Origin: Aliagarivorans taiwanensis DSM 22990
Lineage (GTDB): Bacteria; Pseudomonadota; Gammaproteobacteria; Enterobacterales; Celerinatantimonadaceae
Length of the DNA: 64,000 nt
Assembly (NCBI RefSeq): GCF_000429505.1
Contig: NZ_AUBZ01000003.1
Span: 1 to 64,000 of the forward strand
Reading direction: 5' to 3'
Positions 19,394 to 28,772 of this stretch are shown here, one piece after another; positions within the stretch are counted from its first letter, which is position 1, and every line of letters starts with the position of its first letter. The notes beneath the pieces are model-generated. The model was given only the letters and a program-made list of their open reading frames with translations. It ran no database searches and had not been told where the DNA came from. The position numbers and the translations under genes were made by a program.

Positions 19394-20326
19394 TCACTCA
19401 GCTAAGCCATAGAAGGACTTAGCCTGTTTGATATCGAGCTCCACTTGCGCCTTCAAGGCCTCAAGCGAAGGAAATTTAACTTCATCTCTCAGTTTCAGCT
19501 GGGGCTCTACCCGCAGGAATTGTCCGTACAAATTCTCACTGAAACCGAACAGGTGGGTTTCCAGCAGCAGCTGTTCTCCCCCTGCGGTAGGCCGCTTGCC
19601 TACGTTAGCTACCCCGGGAAACGTTCGTCCATCGGGCAGCTCGGCCTTTACAGCGTAAACACCGGTTAAGGGCGGCACCTTTCTGTCCAACCTAAGGTTG
19701 GCGGTGGCAAAGCCCAACTGGCGGCCAAGCTTTTGGCCGTGCACCACCCGGCCACTAAAATGAAAGGCACGCCCCAGCATCTGCTTGGCGTCCTCAAAAT
19801 GGCCATGGGCAAGTAGCTCGCGGATCGCGGTACTGCTCACCCGGCGCTGCTCTACGCAAAACGAATGGCTATTGGTCACGGTAAATCCGAAACGCTCACC
19901 AGCTTGTTGCAGCGCGGCAAAATCGCCACTGCGTCCTCTGCCAAAGCGAAAATCATCGCCCACCGCCAGGTATTCAACCCCAAGGCCCTTAACCAGCAAA
20001 TCTTCGATAAAGTAATCGGCAGTTTGCTCGGCAAATTGGGGATTGAAGTTGACGCATAACATGCGATCAACGCCCAACGCTTTAAGCGCCTGATACTTTT
20101 CGCGGAAGCGAGTCAGGCGGGCGGGTGCTTGCTGTTTGGCAAACACCTCCAGCGGCTGAGGTTCGAACACCATCACCGTAGCGGGCAGCTTGCGCAGCCG
20201 CGCCTGCTCCAACAATTTTTCCAGCACATGTTGATGGCCCAAGTGCACCCCATCGAAGTTACCGATGGTGAGCGCACAGCCATGATGCTGCTGTCTGATG
20301 TTGTGGATGCCGCGAATTAGCTCCAT
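19394..20326 (-). CDS. ribF: bifunctional riboflavin kinase/FAD synthetase
   Basis: Phosphorylates riboflavin to FMN and adenylates FMN to FAD. The 310 residues carry an N-terminal nucleotidyltransferase domain, with [11 protein letters not shown] near residue 23 as the HxGH-type motif, and a C-terminal flavokinase beta barrel with GFATANL and GVYAVK. It is in the usual order murJ-ribF-ileS-lspA on one strand, with 22 bases to ileS and 40 bases after murJ. Confidence 0.95.
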   Translation of the reverse strand: MELIRGIHNIRQQHHGCALTIGNFDGVHLGHQHVLEKLLEQARLRKLPATVMVFEPQPLEVFAKQQAPARLTRFREKYQALKALGVDRMLCVNFNPQFAEQTADYFIEDLLVKGLGVEYLAVGDDFRFGRGRSGDFAALQQAGERFGFTVTNSHSFCVEQRRVSSTAIRELLAHGHFEDAKQMLGRAFHFSGRVVHGQKLGRQLGFATANLRLDRKVPPLTGVYAVKAELPDGRTFPGVANVGKRPTAGGEQLLLETHLFGFSENLYGQFLRVEPQLKLRDEVKFPSLEALKAQVELDIKQAKSFYGLAE

Positions 20327-20366
20327 AGCGCCTACTACTGTTTAAAACCGACGGATTATAGCCTGT

Positions 20367-21944
20367 TTAGTCATCAGTTACAGCCCCGTAGCTGCTTTTG
20401 AACTGCCTCGGGCGCAGCCCCAATAGCAAGGCGCTTAAAAAGTACACGCTGATACCCGCAACAATCAAAATCGATAGCTGCCAAACGCTTTGCTGCCACG
20501 AGTAGGCAAACCACTCGGCGGCAGGTGTTGAGAAGTAGTAAATCACCACGCCCATCACCAATGCCGACAACACCACCCGAGCAATAAATCCGCCACTGAC
20601 CGCGCTTAAGCGATAGACCTTTTGCTGATGCAGACCGCGATAGAGCAAGCCGGCATTGACCAAGGCCGAGAGTGAGGTAGCAATCGCCAAACCCACATAG
20701 CCAAAGGGAATGGCGAAGATAACGTTGAACAGCATGTTACTGGTCATCGCGATAATCCCAAAGCGCACCGGGGTCTTGGTGTCTTGGCGTGAGTAATAGC
20801 CCGGGGCCAATACCTTCACCAACATAAAAAACAGCAGCCCCGAGGAGTAGGCAATCAAACTGAACGAGGCCTTAATTACATCGCTTTCGGCAAAGGCGCC
20901 ACGCATAAACAGCACCTGCAGCATCGGTTTGGCGAGGGTGATCATGCCGACTAATGCCGGGATCCCCAAAAAGCACACCATCCGTACCCCCCAGTCCATG
21001 GTTTGCTGGAAGGCCTTAGGATCATTGTCCACATGTCGCCGCGACAGGTTAGGCAGGATCACCGTGGCAATGGCGATACCGAACAGACCAAGCGGGAACT
21101 CCAACAAACGATCGGAGTAATACAGCCATGAGATCGAGCCAGTCGCCAGAAAGCTGGCAATAAAGGTATCGAGTAGCAGGTTAATCTGGCTAACCGACAC
21201 CCCGAACAAGGCCGGGATCATCAGCTTGCGGATCTTAGTCACTCCGGGGTGGCTCCATGCCCAGCGCGGACGGGTGAGCAGCTTCAAGCGGAAGATAAAG
21301 GGGATCTGGAACAGCAGCTGAATCAAGCCACCAAAGAATACTCCCCAAGCTAGCGCCAGCTCCGGTTGCGCCAGCTTCGGCCCCAAGTAGATAGCTGCAC
21401 TGATAATGGCAATGTTCAAAAACACTGGGGTGAATGCCGCCACCGCAAAGCGGCCAAAGGCATTAAGGATGGCACCAGAGAGCCCGGTAAAGGTAATGAA
21501 CCATAAATAAGGAAAGGTGATCTTCAGCATCACACTGGCCAGCTCGAACTTATGAGCGTCCGGGCCGTCATTGAGCCAAGAGATAAACCAGCCGGTACCA
21601 AACAAGGCAGCAATCACCGGCGAGGCCAGCACCCCAAACAAGGTCACTAGGGTCACTATCGCGCCCAGCGTACCGCTCACCGAGGCGATCAACTGGCGTA
21701 CTTCGGCTTGCTCTTTGGTTTGCTTGTATTCGGTCAGTACCGGGACAAAGGCTTGGGAGAAGGCGCCTTCGGCAAACAGGCGGCGTAAGAAGTTGGGGAT
21801 CTTGTTGGCAAAGAAGAACACATCGGCGGCAGCGCCCGCGCCCATGAGGTTGGCGATCACCACATCGCGAACCAAACCGAGAATGCGCGAAATCAGGGTC
21901 ATGGTGCTGACAATCGCACCAGACTTTAACAAGGATTTACTCAA
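20367..21944 (-). CDS. murJ: lipid II flippase MurJ
   Basis: Flips lipid II across the inner membrane for peptidoglycan synthesis. About 525 residues with 14 predicted membrane helices of the MOP superfamily. The N-terminus SKSLLKSGAIVSTMT and the motif RRLFAEGAFSQAFVP are diagnostic of MurJ. I place the start at a TTG (21944) preceded by GGAG at 11 bases, which aligns with the family; an ATG at 21992 would add 16 residues. It is divergent from rpsT, the conserved arrangement in gammaproteobacteria. Confidence 0.93.
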   Translation of the reverse strand: MSKSLLKSGAIVSTMTLISRILGLVRDVVIANLMGAGAAADVFFFANKIPNFLRRLFAEGAFSQAFVPVLTEYKQTKEQAEVRQLIASVSGTLGAIVTLVTLFGVLASPVIAALFGTGWFISWLNDGPDAHKFELASVMLKITFPYLWFITFTGLSGAILNAFGRFAVAAFTPVFLNIAIISAAIYLGPKLAQPELALAWGVFFGGLIQLLFQIPFIFRLKLLTRPRWAWSHPGVTKIRKLMIPALFGVSVSQINLLLDTFIASFLATGSISWLYYSDRLLEFPLGLFGIAIATVILPNLSRRHVDNDPKAFQQTMDWGVRMVCFLGIPALVGMITLAKPMLQVLFMRGAFAESDVIKASFSLIAYSSGLLFFMLVKVLAPGYYSRQDTKTPVRFGIIAMTSNMLFNVIFAIPFGYVGLAIATSLSALVNAGLLYRGLHQQKVYRLSAVSGGFIARVVLSALVMGVVIYYFSTPAAEWFAYSWQQSVWQLSILIVAGISVYFLSALLLGLRPRQFKSSYGAVTDD

Positions 21945-22128
21945 TGTAACTACTGCTCCGATAAAGAGTCTGCCCGAGCCAAAAATCAGCATGCGTTCTG
22001 CGGTGGTATCGGGAGGTAATTGCTGCTAGAATCGCGCCACAGTTTACCCGCCTGAGCCGAAGTACGCCATTGCTTGGAAGGGGAAACCGAGCAACTTGGC
22101 CGGATATGCTCGCTTGGTTAAATTTTGT

Positions 22129-22157
22129 TTGACAGAAGCGTGAAAAACAGGCATATT
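22129..22157 (+). promoter_or_regulatory. probable promoter of rpsT
   Basis: A perfect -35 TTGACA (22129-22134), a 17-base spacer and a -10 CATATT (22152-22157) lie 48 bases upstream of the rpsT start. Confidence 0.6.
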
Positions 22158-22205
22158 CCACGGCCTTTAAAATCATAATTCCCAGACAGAGTTCAGGAGT
22201 TACCC

Positions 22206-22466
22206 TTGGCTAATATTAAGTCAGCTAAAAAACGTGCGGTTCAAGCTGAAAAGCGTCGTAAGCATAACGCTAGCCGTCGCTCCATGATGCGCACCAACAT
22301 TAAGAAAGTTATCGCTGCTATTGAAGCTGGCGATAAAGAAGCAGCAACTGCCGCTTTCCAAGCTGCTCAGCCAGTTCTTGATCGCTACGCGACCAAAGGC
22401 CTGATCAGCAAAAACAAAGCAGCTCGTCATAAGAGCCGCCTTGTTGCTAAAATCAACGCGCTGTAA
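22206..22466 (+). CDS. rpsT: 30S ribosomal protein S20
   Basis: An 86-residue basic helical protein that binds the body of 16S rRNA. The sequence [20 protein letters not shown] is close to E. coli S20. The start codon is TTG preceded by AGGAG; E. coli rpsT also uses UUG, which takes part in autogenous translational repression by S20, so the same control is likely here. A terminator follows 24 bases after the stop. Confidence 0.97.
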   Translation: MANIKSAKKRAVQAEKRRKHNASRRSMMRTNIKKVIAAIEAGDKEAATAAFQAAQPVLDRYATKGLISKNKAARHKSRLVAKINAL

Positions 22467-22485
22467 TTCACGTTACATTGCATTG

Positions 22486-22513
22486 AAAAAAACCGGCTTA
22501 GGCCGGTTTTTTG
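22486..22513 (+). terminator. Rho-independent terminator after rpsT
   Basis: AACCGGC (22491-22497), four-base loop and GCCGGTT (22502-22508), extended by an A run before and a T run after. The stem is symmetric enough to act in both directions. Confidence 0.9.
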
Positions 22514-22562
22514 TTATCTGCGATTTGTGAATCGGCTTCAAAGCCGCTTTCGCACTAGCCCC

Positions 22563-22856
22563 TCACTTACAATACAGACCGTGTAAGGTTTCCAATACCG
22601 CCTTCGCTTCATCGCTCGCCAAGGAGTAATAGATAGTCTGCGCCTGTTTGCGAGTGGTCACTAGATTGTCTTTACGCAACCACGCCAAATGCTGGGACAG
22701 CGCCGATTGGCTCAAAGGTACCCGTTCGTTTAACTGGCTGACCGTCAGCTCACCTTCCACCAGGTGACACAAAATAAACAAACGGCTCTCATTGGCCAAG
22801 GCTTTCAACAGCTTTAACGCATCACCAGCGTTATTTTGCATCTGTTCAATATCCAT
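22563..22856 (-). CDS. ArsR-family repressor, SqrR/BigR/YgaV-like (probable persulfide sensor)
   Basis: A 97-residue winged-helix repressor. The recognition helix region reads LSQSALSQHLAWLRKDNLV. It has exactly two cysteines, Cys30 in LFILCHL and Cys96 in LHGLYCK, 66 residues apart. In SqrR, BigR and YgaV two cysteines with this spacing form an intramolecular polysulfide link on exposure to persulfides, releasing DNA. The classical metal-site motif ELCVCDL is absent. The ATG at 22856 follows AAGG at eight bases; a TTG at 22874 would add six residues. It lies 42 bases after thyA on the same strand, with no sulfur-oxidation gene nearby. Confidence 0.85.
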   Translation of the reverse strand: MDIEQMQNNAGDALKLLKALANESRLFILCHLVEGELTVSQLNERVPLSQSALSQHLAWLRKDNLVTTRKQAQTIYYSLASDEAKAVLETLHGLYCK

Positions 22857-22898
22857 AGACTCCGCCTTATTCAATGAGAGACTCGCTAGCGGCTGCGA

Positions 22899-23693
22899 TT
22901 AAATCGCAACCGGCGCTTTGATATGAGGATGAGGATCGTAGCCTTCAATCTCGAAGTCGTCGAAGCGATAGTCGAAGATAGACTCAGGCTTGCGCTTGAT
23001 CTTAAGCGTAGGCAAGGCGCGCGGCTCACGACTCAGCTGCAGCTTGGTTTGCTCCAGATGGTTCGAGTACAGGTGAGTATCACCACCAGTCCAAACAAAC
23101 TCACCAACTTCCAGATCACATTGCTGGGCAACCATGTGGGTCAACAGCGCATAGCTGGCGATGTTGAACGGAAGGCCCAAGAACACGTCACAGCTACGCT
23201 GATACAGCTGACAAGAGAGCTTGCCATCGGCCACGTAGAACTGGAAGAAGGCATGACAAGGTGCCAGCGCCATCTTCGACAGCTCAGAGACATTCCACGC
23301 CGATACAATAATGCGGCGCGAATCAGGGTCGTTTTTAATCTGATCGATAATCTGCGAGATCTGGTCGATGTGCTGACCATCCGGGCTCGGCCATGAGCGC
23401 CACTGGGCGCCGTACACCGGGCCAAGATTGCCGTTTTCGTCGGCCCACTCGTCCCAGATAGATACCCCGTTGTCTTTCAGGTACTGGGTGTTGGTATCGC
23501 CTTGCAAGAACCACAACAGCTCGTGAATGATTGAACGCAGGTGACACTTTTTGGTGGTGACCAGCGGGAATCCTTCACTTAGGTCGAAGCGCATTTGATG
23601 GCCAAATACGGATAGGGTGCCGGTTCCTGTGCGATCGGCTTTCTCGGCACCGTTATCCATAATGTGCTGCATTAACGCTAAATAGTTCTTCAT
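22899..23693 (-). CDS. thyA: thymidylate synthase
   Basis: Converts dUMP to dTMP using methylene-tetrahydrofolate. The 264 residues are the E. coli length, and the active-site nucleophile is Cys146 in [10 protein letters not shown]. The motif [19 protein letters not shown] for substrate binding is also present. Its ATG overlaps the lgt stop by four bases (ATGA), the conserved lgt-thyA coupling. Confidence 0.98.
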   Translation of the reverse strand: MKNYLALMQHIMDNGAEKADRTGTGTLSVFGHQMRFDLSEGFPLVTTKKCHLRSIIHELLWFLQGDTNTQYLKDNGVSIWDEWADENGNLGPVYGAQWRSWPSPDGQHIDQISQIIDQIKNDPDSRRIIVSAWNVSELSKMALAPCHAFFQFYVADGKLSCQLYQRSCDVFLGLPFNIASYALLTHMVAQQCDLEVGEFVWTGGDTHLYSNHLEQTKLQLSREPRALPTLKIKRKPESIFDYRFDDFEIEGYDPHPHIKAPVAI

Positions 23694-24502
23694 ACTTTAC
23701 TCTCTACCACACGCTGTCGACGGTAGGCCCAGGCGATAAACCCGGCACCAATAATAATCATCGGTAGCGACAACAACTGCCCCATGCTCATACCCAAGGT
23801 GAGTAAGCCTAAATGAGCATCGGGCTGACGGAAATACTCAACGATAAAGCGGAAACAGCCATAGCCTAGCAAGAACATTCCCGACACGGCGCCACGCGGT
23901 GGCTTACGGCTCGAGAACACTAGCAGGATCAGCAGCAAGGCCACCCCTTCCAGGGCAAACTGATAGAGCTGCGATGGATGACGCGGCAGCGATCCACCAC
24001 CAGGGAACACCATCGCCCATGGCACATCGGACTCGGCAACCCGGCCCCATAGTTCGCCATTGATGAAGTTACCCAAGCGGCCCGCGCCTAAACCAAAGGG
24101 CACCAGGGGCGCAATAAAATCAGCAACGGTGAAGAAGTGACGACCGGTTTTACGGGCAAACCAGTACATCGCGGTGATGACCCCAAGTAAGCCACCGTGG
24201 AAAGCCATACCGCCCTGCCAGATCTGGAAGATGTATAGCGGGTTTTCCAGCCAATAAGCGGTCTGGTAAAACACCACATAGCCAATACGGCCGCCCAGAA
24301 TGACGCCGATAAAGCTATAGAACATCAAGTCACTGACTTCGTTACGGGTCCATCCACTGTTGGGCTTGTCTGCCAGTCGATTTCCCATCCATAGCGCGAA
24401 TAGAAAACCGAACAGATACATCAAGCCGTACCAGCGCACTTCCAAGGGACCGAGGCTAAAAGCGATAGGATCGATCTGGGGAAACTGCATGCCGCTTGCC
24501 AC
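23690..24502 (-). CDS. lgt: phosphatidylglycerol--prolipoprotein diacylglyceryl transferase
   Basis: First enzyme of lipoprotein maturation in the inner membrane; transfers diacylglycerol to the lipobox cysteine. About 270 residues with seven membrane helices. The Lgt signature [14 protein letters not shown] is present, as are the conserved HGGLLG motif and the N-terminal RWYGLMY. The GTG at 24502 aligns with the E. coli N-terminus; an ATG four codons later (24490) is the alternative. It lies 63 bases downstream of ptsP and is coupled to thyA. Confidence 0.95.
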   Translation of the reverse strand: MASGMQFPQIDPIAFSLGPLEVRWYGLMYLFGFLFALWMGNRLADKPNSGWTRNEVSDLMFYSFIGVILGGRIGYVVFYQTAYWLENPLYIFQIWQGGMAFHGGLLGVITAMYWFARKTGRHFFTVADFIAPLVPFGLGAGRLGNFINGELWGRVAESDVPWAMVFPGGGSLPRHPSQLYQFALEGVALLLILLVFSSRKPPRGAVSGMFLLGYGCFRFIVEYFRQPDAHLGLLTLGMSMGQLLSLPMIIIGAGFIAWAYRRQRVVESKV

Positions 24503-24565
24503 TTCTGTGATTCCACTTTATCTAGAAATAGAAAGAAGGCATTGTGCAGGGAAACTCCTGCTAAC

Positions 24566-26828
24566 TCAAGGATTAGCCACCCTAACCAAGTGTGCCAATT
24601 CACGCTCGCTAAGAAAGCCGTAGATAATGTCGAAATTCTGCTGGCCAGTCTGCCCTGCCAGCAAGGTGGAGCGCAGTTGCTCGAGCTGTTCGAGGTCGAT
24701 ACGGCGAATGATGTACTTCACCTTCGCCAGACAATACGAGCTCATACTCAGGCTACGATAGCCCAAGGCGAGCAGCACCAGCGCACCGACTGGATCGCCT
24801 GCTAGCTCACCGCACACACACCGGAACGTTGTGCTGGTGTCCCTGCTCGACCACTTGGGCTAAGGCGCGTAACACCGCTGGATGGAGGGTGTCGAATAGC
24901 CCTGCAACCCTTGGGTTGTTGCGATCCACCGCCAGCATATATTGGGTGAGGTCATTGCTGCCCACCGACCAAAAATCGACCCGCTTGGCCAGCTCTGGCA
25001 GGAGGAACAGGGTTGAAGGCACCTCTAACATGGCGCCGATCTTAGGCCGTGGCAGGTCTGGCCGGTTTAGCTCTTCGCGCAGCTCATACCAAGCCTGATC
25101 AATCAGCCGAAGCGATACATCCACCTCATGCAGGCTGCTTACCATGGGCAGCAGCAGCGACATATTGCCCTGTTCAATGGCCGCCCGGAACATCGCCCGC
25201 ACCTGCAACAGGAAAATCTCAGGATGGTCCAAGGTCAGGCGAATACCACGCCAGCCCAGTGCTGGATTCTCTTCAACGATGGGGAAATAGGGAAGCTGTT
25301 TATCACCGCCCACGTCCAAGGTACGCATGCACACGTTCTTGCCGTCGTAGGCCTGCAGGATATCGCGATAGACTCGATATTGCTCTTGCTCAGAGGGGAA
25401 GCGGTCGCGCAGCAAAAACGGAACTTCGGTGCGATAAAGGCCAACGCCGCCGGAGCCCAGCTTGGCTGCTTTGTCGCCCTCGGAGTTCAGGCCGGCGTTG
25501 ATCAACAGCTCAATCTCGATACCGTTAAGGCTCACCGAAGGCTGTTCCAGCTCGGTGGCCATCAGGCTGTCGATTTCGTTTTGCTGCACTAGCAGCTCGG
25601 CATATTCTTGCTGGAGCAGTGCATCGGGCTCAACAAACAGCTTGCCGGTGTAGCCGTCCACAATCAGCTGCAGATTGTCTAACTGGAGCACATCCAGACT
25701 GAAGCCGAGTAAAGCGGGTATCCCCATCGCCCGGGCTAAAATCGCTGCGTGGGAGTTGGCGGCACCGCGCTGGGAGACTACCCCAGCAATCAGCTCACGC
25801 GGCAGCTCGGCGAACATCGATGCGGTGACCTCTTCGGCCACCAAGATAATCGCTTTATCAGGCAACGACATGCCCTTCTTACCTTGATAAAGCGCCTGCA
25901 GTAGCCGCTGTCCTAAATCGCGCACGTCTAGCGCGCGCTCGCGCAGATAGCTATCGCTCATCGCCTCAAACTGGCTGACGTAGTGCTCTACCACTAAGCG
26001 GATCGCCGAATCACAGCGATAGCCCTGACTTAACTTGCTGCGGATATCCCCGGCCAAACTGGCGTCGGCCAGCATATGTTTGTAAAGCTCGAAGATGGCC
26101 GCCACGTCTTTTGGCAGTTGCTCGTTGAGTCGAATAGACAAGCCCGACAGCTCTTCGCGGGTGCGCTCTAGCGCCTGCTCAAATTTGGCCAGCTCTTTGT
26201 CGCGGTCTTTGCTCTTGGCAATCTTCACGCTGTTGAGTGAGTGGCGCGGGCGGTTTAGCCAGGCTTTGGCAATGGCAATACCGCTAGATGCCGACACCGC
26301 TTCGATGGGTTCTTGCCAAGACTGAAGCTGAGCACTTTGTAGCTTGTCTTTAACCTCACTGTGCGCCAGTACGCCGGCCAAGTGAGTGGCCAAGGTAACC
26401 AGAAACGACTCTTCGCCCTGATCAAAGCTGCGCGGTAGGATTTGCTGGACCACCAACACCCCCAGCACATCGCCGCGATGGGTAATCGGGGTGCCTAGCA
26501 GTGCCTTGAAGGTTTCTTCAGCGGTTTCAGGAAAGTATTTAAAGCTGGGGTGACTGGGGGCGTCAGCCAGGTTGATGGGCTCTTCGCGCTGACCAACCAA
26601 GCCAACGATCCCTTCGTCAAAGCCCATGCTGACTTTGCCGATGGAGGAATCGGCAAGGCCATCACTGGCACACAGGCGGTAGCGCCCGTGCTCGGTATCG
26701 GTGAGATAGACCGAGCAACAATCTGCATTCATCGCCTGGCGGGTTTCGGTAACCAGAACGCTTAGCGCGTCACTGGCATTGCCGGCCTGACTAACATGCT
26801 CAACGATGTTGCGTAGTTGAGATAGCAC
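24566..26828 (-). pseudogene. ptsP: ptsP, PTS-Ntr enzyme I, interrupted by a frameshift near the C-terminus
   Basis: Enzyme I of the nitrogen phosphotransferase system, which passes phosphate from PEP to NPr and PtsN. The first frame (24807-26828, 673 codons) holds the N-terminal GAF sensor domain, the phosphohistidine motif GAANSHAAIL (His near residue 360) and most of the PEP-binding barrel, then stops at TGA after NVPVCVR. The rest of the barrel continues in another frame (24566-24817) starting CGELAGDPVGALVLL. The break is in a GT run (24813-24821) that is two bases short. The lost part carries the Cys of the CGELAGD motif, the proton donor in enzyme I, so the truncated product should be inactive. 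Together the frames give about 755 residues (E. coli 748). It may be a true mutation, slippage-based switching or an assembly error. Confidence 0.9.
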
Positions 26829-26847
26829 CCATCCTTCTCCTCAAACG

Positions 26848-27381
26848 TCAACTACGTTTCTTTCTCCTGCGCCGTTTGTCAGGTCGACCAGAGCGCTCAG
26901 GCCGCGTTGGCATCATCGCTGCCGCCGCAAACTCCTTCAATGCCTTGCGGTACACCTCACGTTTGAAAGACACCACTTGCCTGACCGGATACCAAAAGCT
27001 CACCCAGCGCCAGTCGTCAAACTCTGGGTGTCCACTCCGATCAAAGCGTATATTGTCCTCACTTCCCACTAAGCGGAGTAAGAACCATTTCTGTTTTTGT
27101 CCGATACATACCGGCGGGCTGTCCCAACGAACTAGTCGCTTCGGCAATTTGTAACGCAGCCAATGACGGGTAGATGCCAGAATTTTTACATCCTTCGGCT
27201 CTAATCCGACCTCCTCGTGCAGTTCACGATACATGGCTTGTTCAGCAGTCTCCCCTTCATCCACGCCTCCTTGTGGAAATTGCCAGGAATGTTGGCCATA
27301 ACGTCGTGCCCAAAGCACTTGGCCACGCTGGTTACAAATGACGATGCCTACGTTGGGACGGTAACCATCCCCATCAATCAC
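26848..27381 (-). CDS. rppH: RNA pyrophosphohydrolase
   Basis: Nudix hydrolase that removes pyrophosphate from the 5' end of mRNAs and so triggers RNase E decay. The 177 residues match the family (E. coli 176). The Nudix box runs from residue 38 to 60 (GGVDEGE, then RELHEEVGL). I start at GTG 27381, which gives [12 protein letters not shown] and is preceded by GAAGG at eight bases; the ATG at 27426 adds 15 residues not found in the family. The C-terminal tail is very basic (KRRRRKK). It lies 19 bases upstream of ptsP, as in E. coli. Confidence 0.95.
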   Translation of the reverse strand: MIDGDGYRPNVGIVICNQRGQVLWARRYGQHSWQFPQGGVDEGETAEQAMYRELHEEVGLEPKDVKILASTRHWLRYKLPKRLVRWDSPPVCIGQKQKWFLLRLVGSEDNIRFDRSGHPEFDDWRWVSFWYPVRQVVSFKREVYRKALKEFAAAAMMPTRPERSGRPDKRRRRKKRS

Positions 27382-27521
27382 TGAATCAACCTTCAGCTTA
27401 AGTCTTCGATAGCTTGATTCTTTCATATCTCTGATCTGTCGGCAATTAATGTACTCATATCAAGGCAAAATCAGCGATTCCTCTCCCACTTCAAGTTATC
27501 CGCTGATACTGTGCCCAACCC

Positions 27522-27530
27522 TGTGGATAA
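27522..27530 (-). promoter_or_regulatory. DnaA box
   Basis: The minus strand reads TTATCCACA, a perfect high-affinity DnaA 9-mer, here outlying from the box cluster. Confidence 0.65.
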
Positions 27531-27661
27531 ATTGAAGAAATCCCCAAAAGGGGATTAAAAGTTGCGGTACCAAGCACCAAGCCTAACCCCCAAAAACCAT
27601 ATATATACTTGTAATACAGAAACTTAAAACAACACCTCATACTCTCAAGTTTGTCTTGGCA

Positions 27662-27670
27662 TGTGCATAA
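27662..27670 (-). promoter_or_regulatory. DnaA box
   Basis: The minus strand reads TTATGCACA, a perfect TTATNCACA match in the same orientation as the other two perfect boxes. Confidence 0.65.
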
Positions 27671-27796
27671 CTATTGCTGTTTAATTATCAACCAAGCGCC
27701 TACTTGCGCGCATTTTCGACACTTCAAACAGGCTTTCAGTGGATTACTTAGATCATATTGGTGGATATTGGATGACTTAATAACATTAAGTTAGAG

Positions 27797-27831
27797 TTAT
27801 TCAGTCAATCTGTGCATAAGTCTGTGAATGA
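27797..27831. promoter_or_regulatory. cluster of three DnaA-box-like 9-mers (candidate DARS core)
   Basis: A plus-strand TTATTCAGT (27797-27805, two mismatches) faces a perfect minus-strand TTATGCACA (27811-27819), followed after three bases by minus-strand TCATTCACA (27823-27831, one mismatch). One inverted box plus two tandem boxes in 35 bases resembles, as I recall it, the three-box core of the E. coli DARS elements. Confidence 0.5.
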
Positions 27832-27902
27832 ATGCTGCTAATGCTGTTATAATCAACAGTTCTCTTTAAAAGGACGAAAGTAAAGAGATTTAAATCTTTT
27901 TA

Positions 27903-27915
27903 TATCAACAACTTA
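27903..27915 (+). promoter_or_regulatory. IHF binding site
   Basis: TATCAACAACTTA matches the IHF consensus WATCAANNNNTTR at every defined position. It lies 72 bases from the DnaA-box cluster. E. coli DARS2 needs IHF bound beside its core. Confidence 0.55.
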
Positions 27916-27987
27916 ACGTTAGTATTGACGAGCCTGCCAAGGCATGCACAAACTGTTCAATCGCTATCCAATCCGGACCCAGCTCAC

Positions 27988-28671
27988 ATGTTACAACCCT
28001 CACCACCCAGCTCAGAACAGCAGTTGATCGCCCGCTGTCAGCACATTGCAGGCCAGACTCTGGGCGATCTCGCCAACGCGGCGGGCGTTGAAGTGCCCAA
28101 GGACTTCAAACGAGAAAAAGGTTGGAGTGGCCAACTGCTGGAGTGGCACCTAGGCGCAACCGCCGGCAGTAAACCGACCCAAGATTTTCCCGAGCTCGGT
28201 ATTGAGCTCAAGACCATCCCACTCGATTTACAAGCTCGCCCGCTGGAAAGCACCTATGTGTGTATCACACCCCTACTGGATTTAGCCGGGCATTGCTGGG
28301 AGAACAGCAATGTGAGAAACAAGCTATCCCGGGTATTGTGGGTACCACTGATTGCCGATCGTGGCACCCCTCCTGCCGAGCGCATGGTCGGCCAGGCCTT
28401 TATCTGGAGCCCTAGCCCGCAACAGGAACAGCTGCTGCGTACCGATTGGGAAGAGCTCACCGAGATGATTGCCTTAGGTCAGGTGGAGCAGATCACTGCC
28501 CACCATGGAGAAGTCATGCAATTGCGGCCAAAGGCGGCCAATGCCAAGGCCCGTACCAAAGCGATTGGACCGAAAGGTTTGGAGATAGAGACCCTGCCGC
28601 GCGGCTACTACCTGCGCACAGAATTCACCCGCAAAATCATCAGTGAACACTTTGAACTGTATGATTTGTAG
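27988..28671 (+). CDS. mutH: DNA mismatch repair endonuclease MutH
   Basis: Nicks the unmethylated strand at hemimethylated GATC sites when activated by MutL. The 227 residues from the ATG at 27988 match E. coli MutH (229); the frame stays open to a TTG at 27925 without family support. The catalytic triad of the type II endonuclease fold is visible: Asp66, Glu73 and Lys75 in [14 protein letters not shown]. The conserved stretch [10 protein letters not shown] near residue 180 is also present. Presence of MutH implies Dam methylation in this organism. Confidence 0.96.
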   Translation: MLQPSPPSSEQQLIARCQHIAGQTLGDLANAAGVEVPKDFKREKGWSGQLLEWHLGATAGSKPTQDFPELGIELKTIPLDLQARPLESTYVCITPLLDLAGHCWENSNVRNKLSRVLWVPLIADRGTPPAERMVGQAFIWSPSPQQEQLLRTDWEELTEMIALGQVEQITAHHGEVMQLRPKAANAKARTKAIGPKGLEIETLPRGYYLRTEFTRKIISEHFELYDL

Positions 28672-28772
28672 CCATTTGTATTGTGGAATATAGTTGACCC
28701 AGCAAAATTTTTTGCGCAAGATTTGAACGACATCACAGTTTCACTACCCAAACGGTCAGCAAGGAGTGCGCG

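Larger units (their letters stand above)
27382..27987. other. 606-base rppH-mutH intergenic region, candidate DARS2 locus
   Basis: An AT-rich gap between divergent rppH and mutH, the position of the DnaA-reactivating sequence DARS2 in E. coli. It holds three perfect TTATNCACA DnaA boxes, two degenerate boxes flanking one of them, a perfect IHF consensus and two small palindromes: AATCCCC-4-GGGGATT (27539-27556) and ACTTAAT-3-ATTAAGT (27775-27791). No open frame in it looks coding. Promoters for the two flanking genes must also lie here. Confidence 0.6.

Noticed and set aside
27382-27987. The DnaA boxes could indicate a chromosomal origin.
   Set aside because: No origin-type gene context (dnaA, mnmG, parA), too few boxes and no AT-rich 13-mer repeats; the synteny with DARS2 explains the boxes better.
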